Assembly (NCBI RefSeq): GCF_003989795.1
Contig: NZ_RZHG01000002.1
Span: 62,001-126,000, forward strand
Origin: Vreelandella andesensis
GTDB taxonomy: Bacteria; Pseudomonadota; Gammaproteobacteria; Pseudomonadales; Halomonadaceae
Direction: 5' to 3'
DNA length: 64,000 bases
Shown: piece after piece, positions 53,184 through 61,657 of the stretch
Layout of the letters: each line of letters begins with the position of its first letter
Position numbering within the stretch: the first letter of the stretch is position 1
Translations under genes and position numbers: made by a program
Notes under the pieces: model-generated
What the model saw: the letters and a program-made list of their open reading frames with translations, nothing else
The model's database searches: none
What the model was told of the DNA's origin: nothing

Positions 53184-56100
53184 TCAAAGTTTACTTACCT
53201 TAACAGGCAATCCCTGTCGCACGCTGGCACCGCTAATGGGTTCTAGCCACGTGCCGCCTACTTCCCGTGTGGGGTCTTGAAAGCCTAGGTCGTTTATGTT
53301 GATACCTGCCCGCATCCAGGGCATGTCGGGTTGAGACTCTCCGTCAATAATGTGCGGCGTGGCACCTAGGTCTTTATGGCCGTAGCCGTGTTCGATACCC
53401 AATGCGCCGGGCACTACGCTTTCGCTGACCAGCGCCAGACCGACCACGCTACCGCCGGGGCTTTCAATGCGAATGGTGTCGCCATGCTGAATACCAAAGC
53501 GCTCGGCGTCCTGGCGATTCATCTGCACAGGGTTGTAAGGCTTGATCATTCTTAGCCGCTCGTTGCCAATGGCATAGGAGTTCATCAAGTTGGACTTGAA
53601 TGAGAACGCCAGCAGCGGCCATTGCTGTTCTGAAAACACCTCGCGCATGGCTTGTTTGTTGGCTAGCTGGGGAAGCCTGTGGCGGGGCACGCCACTATTG
53701 GGTAAGCCGTTGGTAGTATCAATACTGGTGCCAACTGCTTCGTTGTAAATACACAGCGTTCGTTTCCACTGGTTTTTTAGATGATCGCCGATAAAGTGTT
53801 CGCTGGCGTCTTCAAAGCGCCCACCTCGCGCGTAAAGGTAAGCAACCGGGCCACGCTCGTCTGTTTTGAGCGTGCGTTCGAGTTTGGGCAACAATGGGGC
53901 AATACCGCCATGAGTGATGTCTGCTGCGTTCGCTTCCGGTAACGGTTCATCTTGAAAAGCAATATTGGCGGCTGCCCGTAGGTAATAGTCTTCAGCGCGA
54001 TGAAGCGGGTGAAGGTGGCCATCGGTATCAGGAATGGCGTTGTCGCCAAAGCCGGGCAGCCCCAGCCGCTTAGCAACGGCAATAAAGAAGCTGTCCATAG
54101 ATACCGGCTCACCTTCGGCGGTTTTCTGTTGGCGCGGCTCCACAACGGGCCAGCAGGCGGTGGAGAGTTTGCCCAGCGTGCCTTTCCATGCACCCGCGAA
54201 CCCCCATACTTCGTACATCACCGAATCGGGCACGATGTAATCGGCGTAGCGGTTAGTTTCGTTGATAAAACCATCGACAGCGACAAACAGCCCTAATCGC
54301 TTAGGGTCTTTCAGCTTATCAACAATCACGCTTTTCAGGCCCGCTTGGCCATAAATCGGGTTGGCCATACAGCCAATGACTGCTTTGATAGGGTAGGGGT
54401 AGCCATCTAGCGCGGAAGGTAAATGTTCGGTGAGCGTAGGCGGTGCTAAGGAACGCCAGGGGGCTTTTGCCGGGTAAGGATTCTCTCCGGCAGCGGCTTT
54501 GCGTTGATACTCTGATGATTTTTCATAGGGAAAGCGTGAGCGGGAAAGGAACACGCCTTGAGGGCCACGTTTACCGGGGAAGTTGGCTAGGTCGTAGCGG
54601 GGGCCTGCTCCCGTACCGCTGTAAGTGCCACCGCCCACTGCGCTGCCGCCTTTCATGTTGTAGTTGCCTGCCAGTAGGTTAAGCATTTGCACGCTGAAGG
54701 CAGCGTAAAAGCCATTACCTGACATCATGCCGCCGTGGCAGTTAACGGCTGCTTTTCTACCATGGCTGGCATAGCGGCGAGCCAAGTCAATTATCGTTTC
54801 TTTAGAAATGCCGCAATGTTCGGCATAGGTGTCTAGATCGTACTCATTGGCTGATTCACGCAGCAGCGATAGGCTGGTTTTTACCGTCACGGTCGTGCCA
54901 TCGGCCAGTGTTACCGGGCGTTCATCAAACAGATCAGCGGTCATCACCTCTTCGCTTAGCGCAAGTTCACCGTTTGCCACCACCACAGGGGTGTCTGCAT
55001 CACTGCCGGCTTCGGCAAGACCCAGATCACTGGCGCGCAAAAAGTAGCCCCGGCGTGGGTGCTCGAAGGTATCAATTACTAAGTGGGTGGCATTGGAGTG
55101 GGTGGTTTCAGCTGCGGCATCGGCGGCGGCTTGACCGGGTAACTCGAGAAATTCGTGCGCATAGCCTTCGTTATCCAGCAGCCACTGAATAATCGCCATG
55201 GCAAAGGCGCTGTCGGTTCCAGGGCGAATCGGTACCCAGCGGTTGTTGTCCGCAGCATGGGAGGTGGCGGCATTCAGCGCAGGGTCGACAATAACATATT
55301 CTAACGTGCCGGCGGCACGGGCCTGAGCAATCAAGCGGCCCTGGCGTTTAAAAGGGTTCCCTGCCTGACTAGGCGCAGAGCCGATATACATAATAAAGCG
55401 GGCGTTCTGAATATCGGGCTTTACGTGGGCATTGGTGACAAGATTATTCATCACTGCCCCAGAGCCCATGCGGAAAGCCAATCCACAGTAAGCGCCATGG
55501 TGGCCATAGTTGCGAGTAGCGAAGGCGTTAAGAGTGAAACGTTTAAGCAAATCCGAGCGCCCGTAGTCTGTGGCTTCCATCACCATCAACTGATTAGCTT
55601 TGGGGCCGAACTCCGGGTTGTCAGGGTCGATCAGCGTATCGTGGTCGCGTATATCACGCAGGCCGTCTACTTGACCTTCACCAAACAGATCGCCGCCTTC
55701 ACATATTTCTTCAATAAGTTGCTCAAAGGAAATTTTTTGCCACTCGCGATTGCCCCGTTCACCTACTCGTTTAAGGCAGTGATCGATACGGAACGGGTTG
55801 GTGATTTGGCTCATCATTGCATTGCCGCGGGCACAAGCGGTAGAGCGGTTCACTTGGCCTTGTTCTTTAAAAGCACTCACGCTGCGCAGTGCATCGGCCA
55901 CGGGGGTACGCATGGGTAGGTGATCATCGGCGGAAAGCGGGTGGTAAGGATTGCCCGAAACCCGCAGCACCTCTCCACGCGTGTCATCGACCCGAACGCG
56001 TACGCCGCACTGGGTGGTGCAGCCGTAGCAAATGGTAAAGGCAACCCGCTGGTCAGGTGTAAGGGTTAGCTCGCCGGTGTCTAAATCAACGCGGTACTCC

Positions 56101-56279
56101 GGTGTTAGCGAGTTGCCGTGAATATTGTGCTTAGGTTTTTCACCCGCGCTGCCGGTAACACCTTTGGCCATTTTGGCCAACGGGTCGGCGTAGCCTACTG
56201 CAAAGGTGGCTGCACCGCCTGCGGCAGCAGCGCCTTTAAGAAACCGGCGGCGTGAGAGGTCTTGAGAAGACTTAGCCAT
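53184..56279 (-). CDS. ttrA: Tetrathionate reductase-like molybdopterin subunit A
   Basis: 1031 residues from ATG 56279; the frame to 56414 overlaps the upstream gene. A Tat signal (SRRRFLKGAAAA) is followed by the [4Fe-4S] site ICYGCTTQCGVRVRV (Cys84, 87, 91), then the molybdopterin domains with the probable Mo-ligand Cys in HHGAYCGLAFRMG. Size (TtrA about 1020), Tat export and gene order B-C-A agree with TtrA; thiosulfate- or arsenate-type reductases are other possibilities. It would reduce tetrathionate or another sulfur oxyanion in the periplasm. Confidence 0.8.
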   Translation of the reverse strand: MAKSSQDLSRRRFLKGAAAAGGAATFAVGYADPLAKMAKGVTGSAGEKPKHNIHGNSLTPEYRVDLDTGELTLTPDQRVAFTICYGCTTQCGVRVRVDDTRGEVLRVSGNPYHPLSADDHLPMRTPVADALRSVSAFKEQGQVNRSTACARGNAMMSQITNPFRIDHCLKRVGERGNREWQKISFEQLIEEICEGGDLFGEGQVDGLRDIRDHDTLIDPDNPEFGPKANQLMVMEATDYGRSDLLKRFTLNAFATRNYGHHGAYCGLAFRMGSGAVMNNLVTNAHVKPDIQNARFIMYIGSAPSQAGNPFKRQGRLIAQARAAGTLEYVIVDPALNAATSHAADNNRWVPIRPGTDSAFAMAIIQWLLDNEGYAHEFLELPGQAAADAAAETTHSNATHLVIDTFEHPRRGYFLRASDLGLAEAGSDADTPVVVANGELALSEEVMTADLFDERPVTLADGTTVTVKTSLSLLRESANEYDLDTYAEHCGISKETIIDLARRYASHGRKAAVNCHGGMMSGNGFYAAFSVQMLNLLAGNYNMKGGSAVGGGTYSGTGAGPRYDLANFPGKRGPQGVFLSRSRFPYEKSSEYQRKAAAGENPYPAKAPWRSLAPPTLTEHLPSALDGYPYPIKAVIGCMANPIYGQAGLKSVIVDKLKDPKRLGLFVAVDGFINETNRYADYIVPDSVMYEVWGFAGAWKGTLGKLSTACWPVVEPRQQKTAEGEPVSMDSFFIAVAKRLGLPGFGDNAIPDTDGHLHPLHRAEDYYLRAAANIAFQDEPLPEANAADITHGGIAPLLPKLERTLKTDERGPVAYLYARGGRFEDASEHFIGDHLKNQWKRTLCIYNEAVGTSIDTTNGLPNSGVPRHRLPQLANKQAMREVFSEQQWPLLAFSFKSNLMNSYAIGNERLRMIKPYNPVQMNRQDAERFGIQHGDTIRIESPGGSVVGLALVSESVVPGALGIEHGYGHKDLGATPHIIDGESQPDMPWMRAGININDLGFQDPTREVGGTWLEPISGASVRQGLPVKVSKL

Positions 56280-57486
56280 GGTTAGGCGCTCCTTGTTTAG
56301 CGTTAAGAGAGTCACTGGTAGCGGCAAGAGAATCACTGGATGCATTGGCATCGAGAGGAGTAGGCGTGCTGACACCACCTTGCTGGGCTTGCCGCCAAGG
56401 GATAAACAGTTCAATCAGTAAAATAGCGGCGAGCCACAGACCAAAGGTGCCGACAATGCCTAAAATGCCGGAAGAGCCAGCGGGAATGCCATAGTGGTGG
56501 AAGCCCGCGCTGTTACGTGCCACATGCTGAACATCCATCAATACCACCCAACGGAACATCCAGCCCATATGAATAGCCACTAGCCCCAGCAACCATGCCC
56601 AGGCAAAAAGAGTAGGTTGGCGCTTGGGTGAGCGTGTTAGTAGCACGATAACAGCGGCGAATAGGCCGATACCGGTGATGCCTCCCCATAACGCGGTGTT
56701 GCGCCAAGAGGGGCTGTAGCGTACAGATTCAAGTGCGGCGGCTACAGAGCCGACATGGGCATTAATGCCATCTAAAAACCAGCTAAAGGCGATGAGTCCT
56801 GCCACCCCACAAGCCACTAACAGTACATATAGCATCTGTCGAATAGCGGTTTGTGAACAAAGTCCGCTCACCCGGTTAAGTACTAATAGCAGCCCCGCGG
56901 CAGCAATAAAACCGGTGGCAACCAGCATGGGCGGTAGCCAAATTGTGTTCCATAAGGGGCGAGCTTTGACGATAGCCAACTCAGCACCGGTATAGAACAT
57001 GATGCCGCTAGAAAGTAAAAGCGCGGCCAAGCAAACCACGGCTACCAGCGCTCTGGGCGTAGAACCACTTCCCATGCTTAGCCATTTTGCGATAAACCCA
57101 CCAATTCCTGCGGTGTTTCGCTGGGCTTGTAACGCAGGCCGCCAGGCCAACCAAGCAAGGCCTAAGATGCTGATCAGGTAAAGAGGCAGTACCACACTGC
57201 CAATCGACATCCACGAGTGAGTGTTGGCGTAAGCATAAAAGTGCCAGAAACGCAGTGGCTGGTGTAAATCTGCCAACAAGGCCACTGGTGCTACTAACGT
57301 AGTGCTGATGCAAGCAATGAGTGCTAAGCGTGCGGTGGGTAGCCAAGCTTGTTTGCCGAAAATTAACGCCGGAGCAGTTAGCCATAGACTGGCGTAAGAG
57401 ACCGCGATCATAAAAAAGTACTGGACTGCCCAGGGGTACCAAGCGATGTCATAACGTGGGGCGAGTAGTTCAATGGTGGAATTCAT
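56272..57486 (-). CDS. ttrC: NrfD/PsrC-type membrane subunit, TtrC-like
   Basis: 404 residues from ATG 57486; upstream frame sequence to 57564 overlaps ttrB-like gene. About nine or ten membrane helices of the NrfD/PsrC type (IEYFFMIAVSYASLWL-like start; WHFYAYANTHSWMSIGS in the helix bearing the quinol site). It anchors the reductase and oxidises quinol. Its C-terminus is Ser/Ala-rich. It overlaps the A subunit start by eight bases. Confidence 0.82.
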   Translation of the reverse strand: MNSTIELLAPRYDIAWYPWAVQYFFMIAVSYASLWLTAPALIFGKQAWLPTARLALIACISTTLVAPVALLADLHQPLRFWHFYAYANTHSWMSIGSVVLPLYLISILGLAWLAWRPALQAQRNTAGIGGFIAKWLSMGSGSTPRALVAVVCLAALLLSSGIMFYTGAELAIVKARPLWNTIWLPPMLVATGFIAAAGLLLVLNRVSGLCSQTAIRQMLYVLLVACGVAGLIAFSWFLDGINAHVGSVAAALESVRYSPSWRNTALWGGITGIGLFAAVIVLLTRSPKRQPTLFAWAWLLGLVAIHMGWMFRWVVLMDVQHVARNSAGFHHYGIPAGSSGILGIVGTFGLWLAAILLIELFIPWRQAQQGGVSTPTPLDANASSDSLAATSDSLNAKQGAPNHG

Positions 57487-58246
57487 AGCCCATCTCCTGA
57501 CCGTGGGGATCGAACACTTCAAGCGCCACAGGTTCCGCCATCGGGCGAGTAGTGAAGCGCTCATCCATACCTAGGTAGAACACTTGGGGAAAGGTGTTTT
57601 TTTCTGGCTGGAGCACCATGAGGGCGTCGCGATGCTCGTTAATTAGACGGCTAATTTGGCTGTTTGGATCACGCATATCGCCAATAATCCGCGCGCCGCC
57701 TACGCAGCTTTCAACACAGGCGGGCAACAGCCCAGCTTCTAAACGGTGGGAGCAGAATGTGCACTTGTCAGCGGTTTGCGTTCGTTCATTAATGAAGCGT
57801 GCATCGTAAGGGCAGGCGTTAACGCAGTAAGCACAGCCGACACAGCGATCACTATCTACCACAACGATGCCATCCTGCTGTTGATAAGTCGCTTCAACGG
57901 GACAAACCGGCACGCAGGGTGGATTTTCGCAGTGGTTACACAGTCGTGGCAGCATAAAAGTCGCCAGCTCACCGCTCTCTTGGTGCTGTACCTCATATTG
58001 AGAAACCGTCGTGCGGAACTGACCTAACGGCGCGGCATTCTCGATATGGCACGACACCGTGCAGGCCTGACAGCCGATACACTGGCGCAGATCGATCAGC
58101 ATGCCATAACGTTTGGTGGGGTCGCCTTCGCGACGTGCAGGCTGCTGATTGATACCTGCGTTGGCAAGACTGGAAAACGGTACTAGCGCAGCGCCTGCAC
58201 TTAGGCGGGCCAGCTGGCCTAGTAACGACCGGCGTATGGCGTCCAT
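57470..58246 (-). CDS. ttrB: Four-cluster ferredoxin subunit, TtrB-like
   Basis: 258 residues with a Tat-like N-terminus (RRSLLGQLARLSAGAALVPF) and four iron-sulfur motifs: CIGCQACTVSCH, CNHCENPPCVPVCP, CVGCAYCVNACP, CTFCSHRLEAGLLPACVESC. It passes electrons from the NrfD subunit to the molybdopterin subunit. First gene of the ttrBCA-like operon, the same order as in Salmonella; the ttrRS regulators are not nearby. Confidence 0.88.
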   Translation of the reverse strand: MDAIRRSLLGQLARLSAGAALVPFSSLANAGINQQPARREGDPTKRYGMLIDLRQCIGCQACTVSCHIENAAPLGQFRTTVSQYEVQHQESGELATFMLPRLCNHCENPPCVPVCPVEATYQQQDGIVVVDSDRCVGCAYCVNACPYDARFINERTQTADKCTFCSHRLEAGLLPACVESCVGGARIIGDMRDPNSQISRLINEHRDALMVLQPEKNTFPQVFYLGMDERFTTRPMAEPVALEVFDPHGQEMGYEFHH

Positions 58247-58532
58247 AACGCCTCCTTAGCTGATGAAGATCACGCGCACATGGCGGCGGAAGATCGAGAT
58301 ACACTAAGGATACGCTGTTGGTTAATGTGAAAAATTGATACGTGTCAATGAGTTACCGTTAAAGTCTTAATGCTGCCTTAATCTTAAAGCGCTAACAAAC
58401 TGTTTTTAAAGCGTTATGGGAGCAACAGGATCTATCGATTTATATTCATATTTGATGCGACTAAATACCTCGTGCGGACGCCTTAAAAATGGGCTAATAT
58501 TTAATTGTGTTATTAGCTTATAGGTTTTTGTT

Positions 58533-59123
58533 ATGAAAAAATTAAGAATAATTCTGACGACTGCGATGGTTACCGCGCTAATACCGGCATCTACCGTTGT
58601 CGTTGCTGATGATGCAGCAGCCTACCGCGAGACGTCCTTAGGACTTTATGTGAACGCGCGAGAAGCCTATGCGTTACTTGAGGAAAACGAGGACGCTATT
58701 TTGATTGATGTCCGTGACCCAGTTGAAATCAAATTTACAGGCTTCGCTGAGCCTACCGATATACATGTACCCTGGGTCATTGCTGACAACAGTCAGTTTG
58801 ACGCAGCAAACAGTACTTGGCCGATGGTGCGCAATTCTGATTTCGCGGAACAGGTCCAGGTAGCCCTAGCTAAGCATCAAGTTAACGAAAACACGCCTAT
58901 TATTGTTATGTGCCGCTCGGGGGCAACACGTAGTGCGCCCGCAGCGGATGAAATTGCAAGTATGGGATTTTCTAACGTGTATTCGGTGAGTGATGGTTTT
59001 GAAGGCGGTACCTTGGCAGAAGGGGACTCTAAAGGAGTCCGTGCTCGTAATGGCTGGCGCAATTCAGGTTTACCGTGGAGTTATGACGTAGATCCGAATG
59101 TAGCTTGGTCTAGTGCTCAATAA
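58533..59123 (+). CDS. Periplasmic rhodanese-domain protein
   Basis: 196 residues: signal peptide (IILTTAMVTALIPASTVVVA) and one rhodanese domain with IDVRDPVEI and active-site loop CRSGATR (Cys127). A sulfurtransferase in the periplasm, next to the tetrathionate-type reductase and the DsrE-like gene, fits sulfane-sulfur handling. The following gene starts 43 bases after its stop. Partner and acceptor are unknown. Confidence 0.88.
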   Translation: MKKLRIILTTAMVTALIPASTVVVADDAAAYRETSLGLYVNAREAYALLEENEDAILIDVRDPVEIKFTGFAEPTDIHVPWVIADNSQFDAANSTWPMVRNSDFAEQVQVALAKHQVNENTPIIVMCRSGATRSAPAADEIASMGFSNVYSVSDGFEGGTLAEGDSKGVRARNGWRNSGLPWSYDVDPNVAWSSAQ

Positions 59124-59166
59124 TAAGGTGCACACAACACCTAACTACTCTTTAAAGGAAACAACT

Positions 59167-59625
59167 ATGCGAAAATTATTATTGATAGCCGGTGCTTTTG
59201 CTTTTGCAGTTCCTGTACTGGCAACAGCTGAAAACCACTCCAGTGAGAGCGATAAAGCTCTAATAATCTTGACTAGTGACTCTCTTGAAACACAAACCAT
59301 GGCGATGATATTGGGTAACGCTATGTATCAACAGGGGACGGAGTTACATTTTCTGCTATGCGATGCAGCAGGTGATCTTGCTGTTAGTGGTTACGAGAGC
59401 GATAAAGCTGTTAACACCCCGCCTAGTAATCCTGCAGGGCAAGTGACGCCAGAAGGTATATTAAGCATGCTTATGGCGGAAGGGGCAAATGTTGATGTCT
59501 GCGCAATTTACCTCCCCAACTCAGATTATACTCAAGAAAATCTTTTAGATGGTGTCGGCGTTGCTGCACCAGGTCCAATGGCAGAAATGATGCGTGACCC
59601 GAACATACCAGTGCTCAGCTTTTAA
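59167..59625 (+). CDS. Periplasmic DsrE-family protein
   Basis: 152 residues from ATG 59167 (AAAGGAAA upstream). A signal peptide (LLIAGAFAFAVPVLATA) precedes a DsrE/DsrF-like fold: ALIILTSDSLETQTMAMILG NAM and LHFLLCDAAGDLA, with the conserved Cys, then DVCAIYLPNSDY. DsrE-type proteins carry persulfide sulfur. It probably works with the rhodanese. Followed by a strong terminator. Confidence 0.85.
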   Translation: MRKLLLIAGAFAFAVPVLATAENHSSESDKALIILTSDSLETQTMAMILGNAMYQQGTELHFLLCDAAGDLAVSGYESDKAVNTPPSNPAGQVTPEGILSMLMAEGANVDVCAIYLPNSDYTQENLLDGVGVAAPGPMAEMMRDPNIPVLSF

Positions 59626-59637
59626 TTATTAACCGAT

Positions 59638-59678
59638 AACTGCGCTATGACGAGTAAGCTCGTGGCGCAGTTTTTTTT
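59638..59678 (+). terminator. Terminator after the DsrE-family gene
   Basis: AACTGCGC pairs with GCGCAGTT, followed by a T8 run; an inner ACGAG/CTCGT stem extends the hairpin. Confidence 0.92.
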
Positions 59679-59784
59679 GTTGTGTTTAAAATAGTCACCA
59701 GCTCTATGTTTTGCTAAAAAATCCTCTGATTAATGATTTTTTTAGCTTGTATAAGTCGTGCTACTAGAAATGGTTTTTTAATTT

Positions 59785-60039
59785 ATGGTGATTGGAGGTG
59801 ATGTGATTTTTCCCCCACGGTTTTCTCGCGCTATTTTTTCTATTTTAATGTCAATTTATATGGTTACTATAATGACATTTGTCATTACCTGGGCTAATAC
59901 AGGAATGGTGGATGGTTTTCTTGGGCGCTGGTGGCAAGCATTTTATATTGCATGGCCAATAGCATTCTGCCTGATATTAGTAGGGGCTCCTCAGCTACAA
60001 AAATTAGCGGCTATGTTGATTAGAAGAGATTTTAAATAA
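59785..60039 (+). CDS. DUF2798-family membrane protein
   Basis: 84 residues with two membrane helices (ILMSIYMVTIMTFVITWANTG and WWQAFYIAWPIAFCLILVG), the DUF2798 pattern with WxxAWxxAF. Function of the family is unknown. GGAGGTGATGTGA lies in the start region; ATG 59785 and GTG 59800 are both possible. Confidence 0.7.
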   Translation: MVIGGDVIFPPRFSRAIFSILMSIYMVTIMTFVITWANTGMVDGFLGRWWQAFYIAWPIAFCLILVGAPQLQKLAAMLIRRDFK

Positions 60040-60171
60040 CAGCTTATAAATCCTTGCTGTGCGCCGCTAACAAGTACAACGCCTTAATATTATTGTGTAG
60101 TCCACATTACCAAACATAACGGCACCCAAAACGTATTTGGTCTGCTGAGGAAAGGATATTTAATTTTAGTG

Positions 60172-60365
60172 ATGCAATCGGTCATGCCCCAGATTAACCG
60201 CCAATCTCGCGATTTCACTGCTAAAACTACGCACGGTGAAAAGTCGTTGAGCGACTATCGTAGTAAGTGGTTAGTACTTTTTGCCCACCCGTCTGATTTT
60301 ACGCAGGTATGCACCACGAAGGCTACGAGTACACTGACTGGTACTTCTGCAAAAAATCCGTTTAA
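60172..60365 (+). pseudogene. Peroxiredoxin with internal deletion
   Basis: ATG 60172 opens SVMPQINRQSRDFTAKTTHG ... SKWLVLFAHPSDFTQVCTTK, the N-terminus of a peroxiredoxin including its peroxidatic Cys region. At 60315 the match shifts frame to HEGYEYTDWYFCKKSV and TAA 60363-60365, the C-terminal ending of the same family (DWYFCKK). About 130 residues of core are missing. Inactive as a peroxidase. Confidence 0.7.
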
Positions 60366-60443
60366 CACCTGTTGATGACGACTGGATGACTGACTACGGT
60401 CAGTCATCACGGAGTTTTCAGCCAATTTTTAGGAGAATAACGC

Positions 60444-61352
60444 ATGAATATTTTTGCGCATTCTGAGCACACCGATAGAGGAACACCTGATGTTGCTGGT
60501 TTTTTTGACCCGCGCACCTTTAGCATCCAATACGTGGTGAGCGATCCTGCGACGAAGCAGTGTGCGATTATTGATCCTGTATTAGATTTTGACGAAAAAT
60601 CAGGCGCTACAGCGACTCATCATGCTGACGAGCTACTGGCCTACATCAATAAAGAAGGTTTGTCGGTGGTGTGGATTCTTGATACCCATCCCCATGCCGA
60701 TCACTTCTCTGCAGCGCAATATTTGAAAGAAAAAACCGGCGCTCCAACGGCTATTGGTCAGCACGTAACCCAGGTGCAGGCGCTGTGGAAAGAGATTTAC
60801 CACTGGCCTGACATGCCCGCCGACGGACGCCAATGGGATAAGTTATTTGCAGAAGGCGAGACGTTTACCATCGGTGAGTTAAGTGCTCGGGTAATGTATT
60901 CACCAGGCCATACACTTGCTTCTATTACCTATGTCATTGGTGATGCAGCGTTTGTTCATGACACACTTTTCCAACCTGATTTTGGCACTGCACGGGCGGA
61001 CTTCCCCGGTGGCGATGCCAACGTGCTGTGGAACTCTATTCAGCAGATTCTTGCGCTTCCAGAAACAACACGCGTGTTTACTGGGCATGACTATATGCCC
61101 GATGGCCGCGAGCCTCAGTGGGAAAGTACGGTGGCGGAACAGCGCGATTGCAACCCGCACTTAGCAGGCGTCAGTAAAACGGATTACATCGCCTTACGCC
61201 ATCAACGTGATAGCGAGCTACCCATGCCTAAGTTAATTCTGCACGCTCTACAGGTGAATGCTCGAGGCGGTCGATTGCCGGAGCCAGAAGCTAATGGTAA
61301 GCGTTTTTTAAAAATTCCACTGGATGCCTTAGAGGGTGCTGCTTGGGATTAG
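60444..61352 (+). CDS. MBL-fold hydrolase, persulfide-dioxygenase-like
   Basis: 302 residues. Metal site motif LDTHPHADHFSAAQYL (HxHxDH), then SPGHTLASITYVIGDAAFVHDTLFQPDF and VFTGHDYMPDG. The family includes ETHE1-like and Blh-like sulfur dioxygenases/hydrolases; the neighbourhood of rhodanese, DsrE and the reductase supports a sulfane-sulfur role. AGGAG precedes ATG 60444. A non-sulfur hydrolase is an alternative. Confidence 0.8.
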   Translation: MNIFAHSEHTDRGTPDVAGFFDPRTFSIQYVVSDPATKQCAIIDPVLDFDEKSGATATHHADELLAYINKEGLSVVWILDTHPHADHFSAAQYLKEKTGAPTAIGQHVTQVQALWKEIYHWPDMPADGRQWDKLFAEGETFTIGELSARVMYSPGHTLASITYVIGDAAFVHDTLFQPDFGTARADFPGGDANVLWNSIQQILALPETTRVFTGHDYMPDGREPQWESTVAEQRDCNPHLAGVSKTDYIALRHQRDSELPMPKLILHALQVNARGGRLPEPEANGKRFLKIPLDALEGAAWD

Positions 61353-61411
61353 CGTATTTGTAACTTCCAGACGATTGGTAGTGACGCGTTTGCTAATGAA
61401 GCTGCTTATCG

Positions 61412-61449
61412 CCTTAGTTATTGGCTATCGTTTTAGTTATCGGCTATCG
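61412..61449. repeat. 19-bp tandem repeat, two copies
   Basis: CCTTAGTTATTGGCTATCG and TTTTAGTTATCGGCTATCG, 16 of 19 bases alike, just left of the SulP remnant. Two copies, possibly from the rearrangement that removed the SulP gene. Confidence 0.6.
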
Positions 61450-61454
61450 CTGGG

Positions 61455-61598
61455 CTGCTTGTAGCCGAAATAAATGTCCCCGTGATGGATCGCTTAAAAG
61501 ACACCAACCTTTATCATGAACTCACAGGGCCGATGTTTTCGCTACCTTCAATGCCTAGCAAGCGTTGGTTTATCCCGATTAAGCACTCACGGCAATAG
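61455..61598 (+). pseudogene. STAS-domain remnant of a SulP transporter
   Basis: 47 residues ending at TAG 61596-61598. The core VAEINVPVMDRLKDTNLYHE LTGPMFS aligns with the end of the intact SulP protein at 19737-21437 (LSEVKGPVMDQLKKSDFLEALTG). The membrane part is gone and no start codon is left. Together with the peroxiredoxin it shows gene loss in this sulfur-related block. Confidence 0.6.
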
Positions 61599-61657
61599 AA
61601 TGTCAGCACGCTTGCTGAGCGAAGTGATTGCTTACATAAGTTAGAGGAAAAAACGTT

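Noticed and set aside
55425..55919. 164-codon plus-strand frame
   Set aside because: Antisense shadow of the ttrA-like gene, which has intact motifs on the other strand.
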